Shown: positions 55,560 to 64,000 of the stretch, in pieces
Numbering within the stretch: position 1 is the stretch's first letter
Layout of the letters: each line of letters opens with the position of its first letter
DNA from: Sinohyriopsis cumingii
Taxonomy: Eukaryota; Mollusca; Bivalvia; Unionida; Unionidae
Length of the DNA: 64,000 nucleotides
Assembly (NCBI GenBank): GCA_028554795.2
Contig: CM068830.1
Location: 111,427,214 to 111,491,213, forward strand
Reading direction: 5' to 3'
The notes under the pieces: generated by a model
What the model saw: the letters and a program-made list of their open reading frames with translations, nothing else
Database searches by the model: none
Told to the model about the DNA's origin: nothing
Position numbers and translations under genes: made by a program

Positions 55560-56400
55560 AAGAGGGATAATAATCTTCCATAGCTTCTAATAGTCTAGAG
55601 TAACTGCTCTTAAGCTGTTGATTTCTATTGTATAGTCGAATTCGGCATACAGGATGAAGTTCCTCATCTCGGGTAGAGCTGTAGCAAACTGAAGTTCCAC
55701 ATGAAGCTGACCAGATTTTATAATGTGGAAATGTCCCTCGTCGCTGCCTTGGTCTGAAGTAAAATCAAAAGCCCACAAAGTGTAACCTCCTGCCTAATCT
55801 TCGAACGAAATACCGTGACTACTGTTGGTCCCAAGCTGTCAGGTAGCTTCGTACAGGGACAAGTACGACCTCATGTAATTCTTCTTGTCAAAGTCAGGTT
55901 CTATGGGTCTGGTACACAATGTCTTGCCATCTCAACTGAATTCAACTTTGGACACATTGTAATGCTCAAACTCGAAAGGAGTTTGATCGGAGCGTTGAGA
56001 GCTACATTGCTAATTACATCAGTGATCAAACGTTTGGGTAACTGTCCTAGGAACAGATGATCTTCGCTCTTGGATCGGAGTCTAGCGGCAATGGTGAAAG
56101 TTGTCACTTCCACTCATAGTATTGGATATTTGCAGTCGTTCTGCTCAAAGTGTGACTGATGTCGTTTCCCAATGTAGGTAACACTTCCACGCGTTGCACG
56201 TCGTGTCTGGCTTCTTCGATGACTGTTTTATAATTGGCAGCATCATCCATCAAATGGAAAGCGGGACTGCTTCGGTTCAGTCTTAATCGGACACCCACTA
56301 GGCTCAGCAGACACATCTCTTGCAACCGCATGTCCAAAGGCAAACGATCTCTCAGTTCTGAACTCTGCCCATTCTTGATTTTATTTCGTGAGTAGCTGTC
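55560..56400 (-). pseudogene. F54H12.2-like major capsid protein, C-terminal part
   Basis: Segments in several frames match the C-terminal jelly roll of the capsid-like protein family known from animal F54H12.2-type genes. These are VRLRLNRSSPAFHLMDDAAN near 56290, LRSKSEDHLFLGQLPKRLI near 56050, FEHYNVSKVEFS near 55960, and YTLWAFDFTSDQGSDEGHFH near 55750. LHVELQFATALPE and AEFDYTIEI follow. The N-terminal half is missing directly downstream of the PY-like gene, so this copy carries an internal deletion as well as frameshifts. Confidence 0.75.
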
Positions 56401-56439
56401 GTTTGGCTCTATTTTGTAATCAAATCGGTGTCTTTGAAT

Positions 56440-56600
56440 TTGCCTACCGTATCAGGTTTCGTGTCATCATCGGTTTTAAAGTGGGGGCCATCGAGCGAAA
56501 CGCAGATTTCAAAATATCTCCTAAACCATATCCTCGCTGTTGAGGGACACCTCGGTACACTGCATACACGAATCACAATTCGTTAGAGAATCGTTCTTGA
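56440..56600 (-). pseudogene. PY-like small virion protein of element D
   Basis: The frame reads VYRGVPQQRGYGLGDILKSA followed by FRSMAPTLKP. The QRGYGLG loop plus amphipathic helix is the mark of this small capsid-neighbour protein, and it parallels the DGLGDV protein of element B. The capsid remnant follows immediately. Confidence 0.65.
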
Positions 56601-57890
56601 AAATGGAGTTTCAGTGTGACTTTCCCTATGGTGAATGGAATATTTTCTCCCAGATGTCTTATGGTATCAATCTTGACAGTGTCGACATACGTAATATATT
56701 GACGGATATATAATGAGCATGTACAAATTTGCGATGAAAGTGTTTCCACCTTCCTTGTCATTGATCTTGGCGAAATTCGCTTTGAAAGGAATGACTCGCA
56801 GTAACGTTGCAGATGCGTGTCCCACGACGCTGTACTTCACCACATCAGAATACACAAAGATCAAATTGAATTCTTGGTTCAGTTCTACAGAAATTCAAAA
56901 AAAAAAAAAAAAAATATAAAAAAAAAATTCGCAAAATTCAAGTTGTTGGTGATGGGTGACATGAGGAGTGGATCTTGACCATCTTGAGGTCTCCGTTCAA
57001 AATGTAAAACACTTCAGGGCAAAATGTAGTGGACAACGTTTTGGCATCCAAAAATGTAATCACTAGGCGACGACCCACTTTATGATACTTGAGGGTGACA
57101 CTGTTTCGTTTTGTCCAAGGTTTTGCCAAACAGCGCATTGAATTTGGAAGCAGTCGTGTCCACCAGATGCCGACCACTAAAATAATAGTCTGCGGAATAT
57201 TCCTCAAATATATATTTCGTGGAGTAAGGGGTGGGGGGCACTAATCGCTTCAAAGAGGCATTCAAGTATTGTTGCACTTGGTTGTTCAGAACTTCAAACT
57301 CAAACGTGTTCTGATTTTCAGTGATGTTTTCGAATTTGTGTAGGATGAATCTTTTCGACCAAAACAAATTCCAATGGACGTCATGTTTCTTTTTGGATGG
57401 CCTGAGGTAATTTTGCCGTAAAACAGTAAAAGGTATTGTAGGGAAATATATCCATGGAACTGTCAATGGGTAAAGTAAAATTGATTATTCTTAATTCCAG
57501 AGTTCTGCTGTCCGAGGGGTCAATGGAGGTCAGAAGACTGTCTAAAAGAGGATTGTTGTTGTTGTGATTGCTGGTTAAGTGACTGACTTTGGTCGCAATA
57601 CTCCAGTTTATACCGTTAAAGTATTTCAGGGACGGATTGGGGAGAAGGTAATCGATGCACCTACTCAGTAAAATGGTCCACAATTGTTTGTCTCCATGTT
57701 GCAAACTCAAATTGGCGGCAGCACCGATGGCACGATACACCACCAACATTTGGCAGAAAAAGACGTTTTGTATTTTAGGGACACAGTCTCCACACCCCAC
57801 CCGAAATAGTTGCTTTTGTAGATTTTGCAGAGAAGAACTCGGTGAAGGATGTTGTCACTGTGGTGGCTGAGGCTGTGTTGAACGGCATGA
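56600..57890 (-). pseudogene. virion-associated frames of element D, unassigned
   Basis: Long but broken frames (57800-57381, 57466-57080, 56864-56573) show beta-rich segments such as ELRIINFTLPIDSSMDIFPY, YFSGRHLVDTTASKFNALFG and TIGKVTLKLHFQ. A poly-A/T tract at 56898-56928 separates two parts. Position upstream of the PY-like and capsid genes suggests penton or another minor capsid protein; no signature proves it. Confidence 0.4.
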
Positions 57891-58106
57891 TGTTAACTTC
57901 CTTTTATAATTGATGACTTCCGAAGGGTCGTTCCAAGAGCCAAAACTCGGCTGATATCTTTTCCAATGTACATTGACTTCTTTCACACGACGTTTTCCCA
58001 CTTTTCGTGTTCTTTAATCGAGATTACTTTTGATGTCATACATTTCGTCATCTTATTTGCTCACTCGTTGTAATTTGAGCAAGAAAAAAGTTTCTTTTAA
58101 CACTTT
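57891..58106. other. spacer between integrase and virion frames
   Basis: No gene seen in about 215 bp; likely the intergenic region of element D. Confidence 0.3.
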
Positions 58107-58990
58107 CTAGTTCATGGCTTCCAATTTATATACGACAGGATGACGGCCACGCACTCGTCCAGGGACACGAAACAAATCGGTTGTCCATTTTGATAAGTAA
58201 ACTTTGTCGAAAGTGCGTTTGGTTTTGCCAGTGTGCACCCAATCTCCCGTCGTCAATACTTCACCTTTCTTGGGGACAGTTACAACCGGGAATGTACCAA
58301 ACAAGCACTATAAGACGGTCACTTCGTTGTTAGGAGTCGCTTCTTGGAGGGGGAGGGCACATCCTATGCTCCAATGGTAAGATTGGTTGTACACTTTGAC
58401 CAGGTGCGGTAATATGTCCAAGTATTTGATAACGTGTTAATGTTTAAAATATTTCCGCATGCGTTCTTTCAAGGTGCGTTGAAAACATTCCACAATGCTG
58501 AATATGGTTTCGGGATTCTCGGTGGTAAACAAAATGAATGTCTCGTTTCTTTAATTCTTTTTGGAAAGCTAGGTTCAGAAATTCGGTGCCTCTGTCGGTT
58601 AGCCCTCGAAGAGGGTGATGACCAATTTGTTTCAACATCAGTTTTAGGGCTCACACTTACTCCGTACTCGATTTGGAAGTCAATGGCACGACCCAGGCAA
58701 ATTTGGAAAAGACGTCGATGAGACAAAACAAATATTTGTAGCCCCGATTATAGGTAGCCAAATGAGAGAAATCAACTTGCCATTGATGATCGATGCCCTC
58801 CACTTGGGTGTGATTTCTGGAATTTTTTCGGCGAATGGGTTTGTGTTAAGGTGTCCGTGGCTTGTTCGTATAACCATCGTTGCACTTCAGGTAAACGGAC
58901 AATTCTGAGTCGGTTTGGCAGCACGATACAATTTCTGAACTCCGAATCCAGCATGATGGGCTGGATAGTAGTTAGTGCTGGCTAACAAAT
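58107..58990 (-). pseudogene. F54H12.3-like integrase (rve-type)
   Basis: Broken - strand frames show an N-terminal LPEVQRWLYEQATDTLTQTH near 58890. The first catalytic region is near 58770 (HQWQVDF with Asp). The second Asp lies in GLTDRGTEFLNLAFQKELKK near 58560-58610, followed by KRDIHFVY. The Glu region is distorted by a frameshift near 58480. The C-terminal SH3-like part is an intact frame at 58304-58107 with GDWVHTGKTKRTFDKVYLSK and RHPVVYKLEAMN. This type of integrase is linked to the F54H12-type capsid gene in animal elements, supporting one element. Confidence 0.8.
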
Positions 58991-59008
58991 TCTCCATCAT
59001 TACTTTTT

Positions 59009-59480
59009 TTAAAAATAAGTCATCCACTCTTCACTAATGCTACTCTGGAAGGGGTGAGGTTGTGGTTTGGAAACGGCTTTACGTATCCGATTAGTAGAAG
59101 TTGATAGTAGTGGTGGTGGTAGCGGTTGCAATGGGATAGCTTCTTTTTTCTCTTCTGGTTTCCTTCTATCTTTTTTCATTTCTATCGAAGAAGGAATGGA
59201 CATCATCATTTAACCCAATCTTTGAGTTCTTCTCGTTGGGGTGTTGGGAACGGGGTCGACATGGACAATGCAATCTAACTTAGGATGGGTTGCTGTTGAC
59301 GGTGTTTAAAAGACTTATCGCGACTCTTCTTCCTTGGACATCCGTGAATTGCGTCTGTATTGTTAACTGCGAGTGGTGCTGGTGGTGGCGATGCTGTACG
59401 TTTCATCGGGGTCTTAAAATCTTTTAGAGTCGGTCGAGCTGTTTCGTCTATAGCTTTCTTCTGTTGAAAGAGTTGAAATC
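59009..59480 (-). pseudogene. basic, Pro-rich hypothetical frames
   Basis: The frame 59209-59009 reads KKDRRKPEEKKEAIPLQPLP with a Ser/Thr/Pro tail; similar basic composition continues to about 59480. It is unstructured-looking and lies between integrase and minor-capsid genes. No family recognised. Confidence 0.3.
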
Positions 59481-59682
59481 ATTTTAACACTTGCTATTAC
59501 GGTGGAGATTTTTCCGTTTCTGGCAAATCACTGCGGTCCATCATCGATTGCAATCCTTGTTGTAACTGGGGCATCTTGGTCAAATGAGGATTGGGAGGGA
59601 AATGTGGGGTGCATTGTTCTTACCAACGATGGAATTCCATCCATCGTTTTGTACGGCTCTAAAGTCAGTTTTCTTCCTTCCA

Positions 59683-60237
59683 TCAGATTCCAAAGGTAAC
59701 GTCTGAGATCTTTTGACCCCAGAGTACCATTTTATTTTCTTGATCCTTTTTTGTCTTTGACATATGCCTTGTGAAGCAGCAGCTTCCATGAGTCCTGTGG
59801 TCAGCGGTCCCAATTCTCTTTTTGGCAATGGGTTTTAACAACAGGTGAAAACATCCACTGCGTTGCTCTAACATCTTTTTCTTTCGACGGATGGGTGTTT
59901 TCTTTTGGACCATTTGGCGAGGAAAGTGTCCATGCTTGGCTAAGTATTCTTTCTGATGTTGAGACAAATGTATCGTTCCTCTCAGGACTATCAGGCAACA
60001 TTCGCACACGCAATCGACAACGTCTTTTAAGGCGGTTTGAATGAGTTGTTTTCGCATGGGTGGAAGGGTTTTGGACAAGACGGACAACATATCCCAATGT
60101 TTGGCTAATCGAGGAAGAAGTACTTTCCTTTTCTTTCTGCGGGGTAGAAAAGAGATGGCTTCTGGGAGGTAACACCTGTGTTTGTTCCAGAGCACACACA
60201 AAAAACACACTGACGTCAATGACTTGGCAAACACCAT
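59683..60237 (-). CDS. minor-capsid-like helical protein of element D
   Basis: A 184-codon open frame starts at Met 60237. The core LPPMRKQLIQTALKDVVDCV, CECCLIVLRGTIHLSQHQKE and basic RQMVQKKTPIRRKKKMLEQR SG-type tail are the signature of the small basic protein found in F54H12-type Polinton-like elements, where a G-rich hydrophobic end follows. It is one of few undamaged genes of the element, but the first 35 residues look atypical, so the true start may be further in. Confidence 0.65.
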   Translation of the reverse strand: MVFAKSLTSVCFLCVLWNKHRCYLPEAISFLPRRKKRKVLLPRLAKHWDMLSVLSKTLPPMRKQLIQTALKDVVDCVCECCLIVLRGTIHLSQHQKEYLAKHGHFPRQMVQKKTPIRRKKKMLEQRSGCFHLLLKPIAKKRIGTADHRTHGSCCFTRHMSKTKKDQENKMVLWGQKISDVTFGI

Positions 60238-60399
60238 TTTATCTTATTTTTAAGTAGTATTTTAGGAAGTGTTGGTAGAGTGTGTGACCGGTCAATTGTC
60301 GACTTCTTTGACTATCGCATCATCGACATCAAGAGAAAATCCTCCCCTTTGGTTGCTCCTCTTTGTCTTTGGACGATGGTGTCTTGTTGAGGTAGACAT

Positions 60400-60810
60400 C
60401 GATGCTTGGATGCCGGGTAAACGACGAGACTGTCTTTTTATTTTCCTTTTCAAGTTTGGACGGGAGAACATTGATGGCGGTGGTGTGCACTTATCGTAGG
60501 TGACATCTTTGTGCGTTCAGGAACACAAACACACTGATACCCATCGTATACCCATTTTTTTTTAAAATAGTGAAATGCATCCCCACTGATTGTCGGTCCA
60601 TCGTATAGTTTTCATGGCAGGCATCACTCGATCTTGTGGGGTTCGCAACGCACTAAATCGGGACAGTTCTTGCTTGGATAAATCCAGTAAACTCAGTAGC
60701 ACTCCTGATCTCTCTTGGACTTTGATTTTGGGAGAGAGTACATTATTTGCAGCTTCCGCAACCGCTAAAGAGGGAAGGGCAGTACTGATTTAGGAGAAGT
60801 TCCTGGAGAC
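60400..60810 (-). pseudogene. hypothetical element D protein
   Basis: The - strand frame includes LAVAEAANNVLSPKIKVQER, LLSLLDLSKQELSRFSALRT and VMPAMKTIRWTDNQWG, then a stop and a basic stretch (RPNLKRKIKRQSRRLPG) near 60410-60460. Helical and basic, between ATPase and minor-capsid genes. Not recognised. Confidence 0.35.
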
Positions 60811-60833
60811 ACGGGTTTCTAGTTTTCATCAAA

Positions 60834-61640
60834 TTAAGAAAGACACGTGCGTGTCAAATTGGGTTTGCCTGGCATCACAAGCAACGGAGAAGTAGATGAA
60901 CCCGAGGCTACTAGATACGCGGTCACCATTGCTGAGACAGGCCCTCCGTATTGGCACCAGTGGCGAAACCGATCGGTAGGAAATCTCAAATAATCTGGGG
61001 TGGTGGGTTTTAAATTCACGAGTAAAAAGGCATGTGTGGCTTGAGTGGCATCGTCGTACGCATGAGTCAGCCAAGGTGTTCTTAACTGTTTGGTCAACAC
61101 TTGCACTTGCGATTTATATCTAAGGCTTTTAAACAAGACCACGTAATGAGCATTGGGACTAAAGGTGTGATGGGCTTTACTTTGTTAAAACAAGTTTTGA
61201 GTAATCTAAATGACACGGGCATTACGATGATGCCCTTTGCACGTAAACCACAGTTTAATCTCTTCGTCTTCTCCTAACATGTCGGCAAATCTGACCAAAT
61301 GGGTTTGACTGTGGTCAGATATGATCTCGTCGTCTTCGGCAGAAATGCCTTCCATAAACACAATAAGATCGCCTTGACTTTCTCGCAATAGGTTGTACTC
61401 CGATTGCCACTCTTTGTAACACTACACGATACGTTGAGGTGAACGATTGATTAAATGATTTTTATGTTCTATCAAACCTTTCACAAATTCGGTTTTCCTT
61501 TAACCGCTCGGTCCAGCAATTAACATGTCAGAGGGATAATGAAGATAAATGCCATCCCAACTAGCACAATCTAAGTTTTCGTCGATGACTTTGAAAGTGG
61601 AGGAATAGGGATCAGAGACAGCAGATCTAGCCATAGTGAA
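60834..61640 (-). pseudogene. packaging ATPase of element D
   Basis: Walker A survives as MLIAGPSG, then a stop, then RKTEFVKGLIEH near 61490. SQTHLVRFADMLGEDEEIKL near 61270 is the Walker B region (acidic residues shifted), followed by GHHRNARVI. LRYKSQVQVLTKQLRTPWLT, NLKPTTPDYLRFPTD near 60990-61100 complete the C-terminal part. This is the HerA/FtsK-type motor that packages DNA into capsids. At least two stops or frameshifts make it inactive. Confidence 0.8.
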
Positions 61641-61759
61641 GGGAATGTCACTTTTAAAACAAAGACAGACAAACAATAGTTTTTTAAAAAAAAGTTCATG
61701 ACACATTTATTTAAAAAAACATAAAATTGAACATGTAATACAAAGTACAAAAAAATACA

Positions 61760-62340
61760 TCGACAAAATATACATCAAAACATTTTTTGGGACAAAGGTG
61801 TGGTGTCCAAAGGACAGTTTGAGATGTTCTTAGAGTCTCTACACTGGGCACAGTCACACAGGGGTTCTCTCAAAATGTCCTTTTTGGGGTGTTCATGTCA
61901 ATGACGGTCCTGTCCTGAATGGAGTGGTTTTCTTGGTGTCGGTTTCTTCTTCTGACACTGTTGCTACGACAGGTTTGTTGGTTACTTTATTCACTGGTCG
62001 CTTGATTTTATGATCACAATTCTTTAGCATAGTTTGTCACTTAATTTGTCCAAGAATCAAAATGAAGACTTTTCCAGTCACTTACATATTGACAGTGAGG
62101 GTGTGCGTCACAAGCTATACACACATCTTCGTAAACATCATCAGTGGCTAATAGTTGATGAAACTTTTTTTCCGTACCGGTTGAGAACTATCGAGATGAA
62201 AGCGCAAATCTTTTAACAGAATGAGTTTCTCATGTACAATTATAGATACCACCCCAATGTTTTTGGTGGTACTGTGAAATTCCGAACGTAAAGAGCCCAC
62301 AAGGAACCGGTTGATAAACACAGTTCACAGTAAAAGGTGT
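61760..62340 (-). pseudogene. short Cys-containing frames, unassigned
   Basis: Segments such as CDCAQCRDSKNISNC-like and NKPVVATVSEEETDTKK are readable near 61840-61990, and VPPKTLGWYL near 62250. They look like remnants of one or two small genes, one with a Cys cluster. No function can be given. Confidence 0.25.
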
Positions 62341-62426
62341 TAGTAATCCGCCATAGTGTCGTTGCTTTCCTTGCACCGGAATTGTTGTATCACTAATGAT
62401 AAAGCTCGTGGTGGCATGGTAGCAAG

Positions 62427-62434
62427 TTTTTATA
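62427..62434 (-). promoter_or_regulatory. TATA-like element
   Basis: TATAAAAA on the - strand lies 10 bp before an ATG at 62417 that starts a 25-codon frame. The close spacing makes it uncertain that this ATG is the used start. A viral-type TATA promoter is possible. Confidence 0.3.
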
Positions 62435-62699
62435 CCTCTTTTTGTCAGAGGAAATAAGTGTACTTTCTGTACAGAGCTTATCTTACTCCAGTGGCGAATC
62501 TAAATTATTTAGACACTAACTTGCACATCACACATAGTACAGAAGTTTCCTCTTAAACCAAGCTTAGACTGTAAAATATTTTGGTTTCCCTCTAACCCTT
62601 TCTCTGGAATTCATTGCATTAAGTCTACCTTGTATTAAATATAATCATTAGAAAACCAATCCTTCTGTCATCGAGTAGTTGATCAAATGTCTGATCACC

Positions 62700-63080
62700 G
62701 GAACGCTTTCATCAAAATCAGTCCCCTTATAGCTTTTAGGTACCAGTGGTATAAACATTGGTGACGTAACGAATGCAATTGTTCTTTGTGTTCTCTCAAC
62801 TTCACATGCAAACCACGAATGCTCTCTTGGAAAATATCCATGAAGATATTACTGATGTCGTCCCACTAAAGGTAGGTAGTGACAGTGTGGAGACCATCGA
62901 GTGTGTTCTAGGTAAACTTAATCTTTCTGCTTCCACTGGTGAAGTGATACACCGCAACTGACGCACTTGACTTTATCACCTTCGCCCAAGTAGGTGCATC
63001 TGGCTCTGGCTAATTCTTCGGGTATATGTCCTCCCAGATATTTAGGCCACTTTCCTTGGAAGGTTTGGAAACAACTTTCA
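62700..63080 (-). pseudogene. BIR-domain (IAP-like) protein of element D
   Basis: The - strand encodes a baculovirus-IAP-repeat. The helix LARARCTYLGEGDKVKC leads to CVSCGVSLHQW (62953-62964 for the CxxC). An EHTRWSPHC box then supplies the His and last Cys, giving the diagnostic C-x2-C-x16-H-x6-C zinc site. One in-frame stop lies between these halves. Downstream frames (FIPLVPKSYKGTDFDESVPV) show no RING finger. BIR proteins bind caspases or IAP antagonists and block apoptosis in viruses and hosts. Origin from a host IAP gene is likely. It lies between the polymerase side and the ATPase, on the element's coding strand. Confidence 0.7.
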
Positions 63081-63174
63081 AAGTCTTAGTATTCAGACAA
63101 ACACACAGCGAACGAATATTCTTCTTTCACAGGTTCATTTCGATGAGGGTACGGTGAAATTCGCAGTAGTTTAC

Positions 63175-63462
63175 TCAGGCATGGATGACACCCATAGGGT
63201 GGTAGTTGCATGGTTTCAGGTTGAGGATGACATTGTGCATGAAAACCAGTAAAAATTCAACGATAACGAGTGGCATGGCTTTCGCATCCGCAAGTTTGAC
63301 ACGTATATCGGCATTTTCCATGTTTTTTATTGTCATAGCTAAGTTCGCATGATGTGTAGAATTGCTGAGGTAACGTACGACATCACTGCAATCGCAAGGC
63401 ACAGCATATAACTCCACTTGAGAATCACTGAGCTTGAATTCTGTCTGTTTAAAAGGATTCAT
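63175..63462 (-). CDS. hypothetical element D protein (95 aa)
   Basis: The open frame MNPFKQTEFKLSDSQVELYA contains a CDCSDVVRYL segment, a helix with ADIRVKLADAKAMPLVIVEF and a hydrophobic stretch. It lies 84 bp after the polymerase stop and just before the BIR gene. Not recognised; perhaps a small virion or regulatory protein. Confidence 0.4.
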   Translation of the reverse strand: MNPFKQTEFKLSDSQVELYAVPCDCSDVVRYLSNSTHHANLAMTIKNMENADIRVKLADAKAMPLVIVEFLLVFMHNVILNLKPCNYHPMGVIHA

Positions 63463-63545
63463 CTTTCGCGCTTGGCAATTTTAGTCACAATGAACTATCG
63501 GTCTTGAACGTTTTCCCTTTTTATATGCTGACCAATAACAGCGCG

Positions 63546-64000
63546 TCAGTACGGTAACGTGAAGTGGTTAGGAAGCTGCATTCGGTTGGGATACACGATC
63601 TTATACAGTTTTTCCAAAGGACGACTGATAATTTTTTGTGAGGCTAAACGTATAATCTTGTGAGGTTCGTATGTGGTCACTTTAAAATGTTGATTCTCTC
63701 CAGACTCCTAGGCTTCTTTCAAGACCCCAAAGTTCACAACTAGACTGGTGCGATAATTGAGACTCAATCCTTTCACTTTACACTCGATGTGCACTTCTCC
63801 TGGGGGGTCTCGGTATTTGTAGCTGTACCTGTTAGGACCACTACTAGCAAAACTTAGAATCTTGTCGTCCGGGTGCTCGTCCGTCCAGGTTTCAAAACGG
63901 TCTCCTTCGATGTCCGTGTCAAAATACAGCACACGATCTCCTAACTGTTGCAAGGTTTCGTACAATGTTAAACGAGCATGGGCTGTCATGTAGGCTGCAA
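63546..64000 (-). pseudogene. protein-primed DNA polymerase B, C-terminal part (runs off window)
   Basis: From the right edge the frame reads YMTAHARLTLYETLQQLGDR and VLYFDTD (motif C with the catalytic Asp pair). SSGPNRYSYKYRDPPGE and VKGLSLNYRTSLVVNF follow, typical of pPolB of Polinton-like elements. One stop at 63706 splits off the last 50 or so codons, which end at about 63546. The N-terminal part lies beyond the window. Confidence 0.8.

Larger units (their letters stand above)
53394..64000 (-). mobile_element. Polinton-like element D (F54H12.2/F54H12.3 type), incomplete
   Basis: All recognisable genes read on -. From right to left they are pPolB C-terminus, an unknown gene, BIR protein, small Cys-rich frames, packaging ATPase, minor-capsid-like protein, integrase, virion-associated frames, PY-like protein, capsid protein and cysteine protease. 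The base composition is visibly less AT-rich than the rest of the window. The element continues past the right edge. Most genes have stops or frameshifts. Confidence 0.8.

Noticed and set aside
59502..59699. 65-codon + strand frame and similar + strand frames between 55.8 and 60.8 kb
   Set aside because: Recognisable protein motifs of element D are all on the opposite strand; these frames are shadows helped by the lower AT content.
1..64000. CRISPR arrays, bacterial operons or ribosomal RNA genes
   Set aside because: No regularly spaced direct repeats with unique spacers, no ribosome-binding-site-led operons and no rRNA-like conserved blocks were seen; spliced exons and SINEs show a eukaryotic nuclear sequence.

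Overview
The window is an AT-rich animal nuclear sequence, most likely from a mollusc or another lophotrochozoan. The support is: a THAP-type zinc-finger exon, spliced exons of a membrane-protein gene, three tRNA-derived SINEs of one family with target-site duplications, several LINE families, cut-and-paste DNA-transposon ends, intronic repeats of a kind common in bivalve genomes, and many microsatellites. No bacterial-type genes are visible. Species cannot be named from the sequence alone.

Host genes. A THAP-domain first exon lies at 917-1242 behind a CRE-like TGACGTCA. A second gene on the + strand can be followed through five small exons with matching phases (8636-8668, 26086-26184, 36686-36700, 37046-37086, 40368-40544). 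It encodes a Ser/Thr-rich stem, one transmembrane helix and an acidic Ser-rich cytoplasmic tail. Its introns carry most of the mobile DNA up to about 40 kb.

Virus-like elements. The dominant content is decayed Polinton/Maverick DNA. Element A (about 12.1-24.0 kb) holds, in order, a GIY/HNH-like gene, a small Cys-rich zinc protein, protein-primed DNA polymerase B with SF1 helicase and C-terminal HNH domains, a retroviral-type integrase, a DUF5679-plus-PLA2 protein and the packaging ATPase, ending in a terminal repeat. Element B (about 29.3-33.7 kb) starts with the matching inverted terminal repeat and holds coiled-coil genes, small virion genes, the major capsid protein, an Ala-rich pX-like protein and the start of the adenain-like protease. 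A penton/PY fragment in the opposite orientation lies at 9.8-11.05 kb, and a second copy of the HNH end lies at 44.6-45.5 kb. All are broken by stops and frameshifts.

Nested insertions. A 4.36-kb LINE with an inverted 5' half (twin priming) sits in the Polinton A ATPase, bounded by a 12-bp target-site duplication. A CR1/L2-like LINE tail ends the protease of element B. Further LINE relics lie at 27.5-28.4 and 38.0-40.2 kb. Other elements are a pogo/Tigger-like TIR element (41.55-43.55 kb), a foldback element (4.64-5.42 kb), and a 554-bp MITE with a 9-bp duplication inside a Gypsy-type retroelement (51.7-53.3 kb).

Right arm. From 50 kb to the window end nearly everything coding reads on the - strand. 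There is a DNA_pol_B_2-type polymerase (50.06-51.72 kb), then a Gypsy pol relic whose integrase C-terminus precedes the reverse transcriptase, then a distinct Polinton-like element D (53.4 kb to beyond 64 kb). Element D has a cysteine protease, an F54H12.2-like capsid protein, a PY-like protein, an F54H12.3-like integrase, a minor-capsid-like protein, a packaging ATPase, a BIR (inhibitor-of-apoptosis-type) domain and a protein-primed DNA polymerase. The BIR gene inside this element is the most interesting single observation. Functional assignments rest on motif recognition by eye; no database search was possible.
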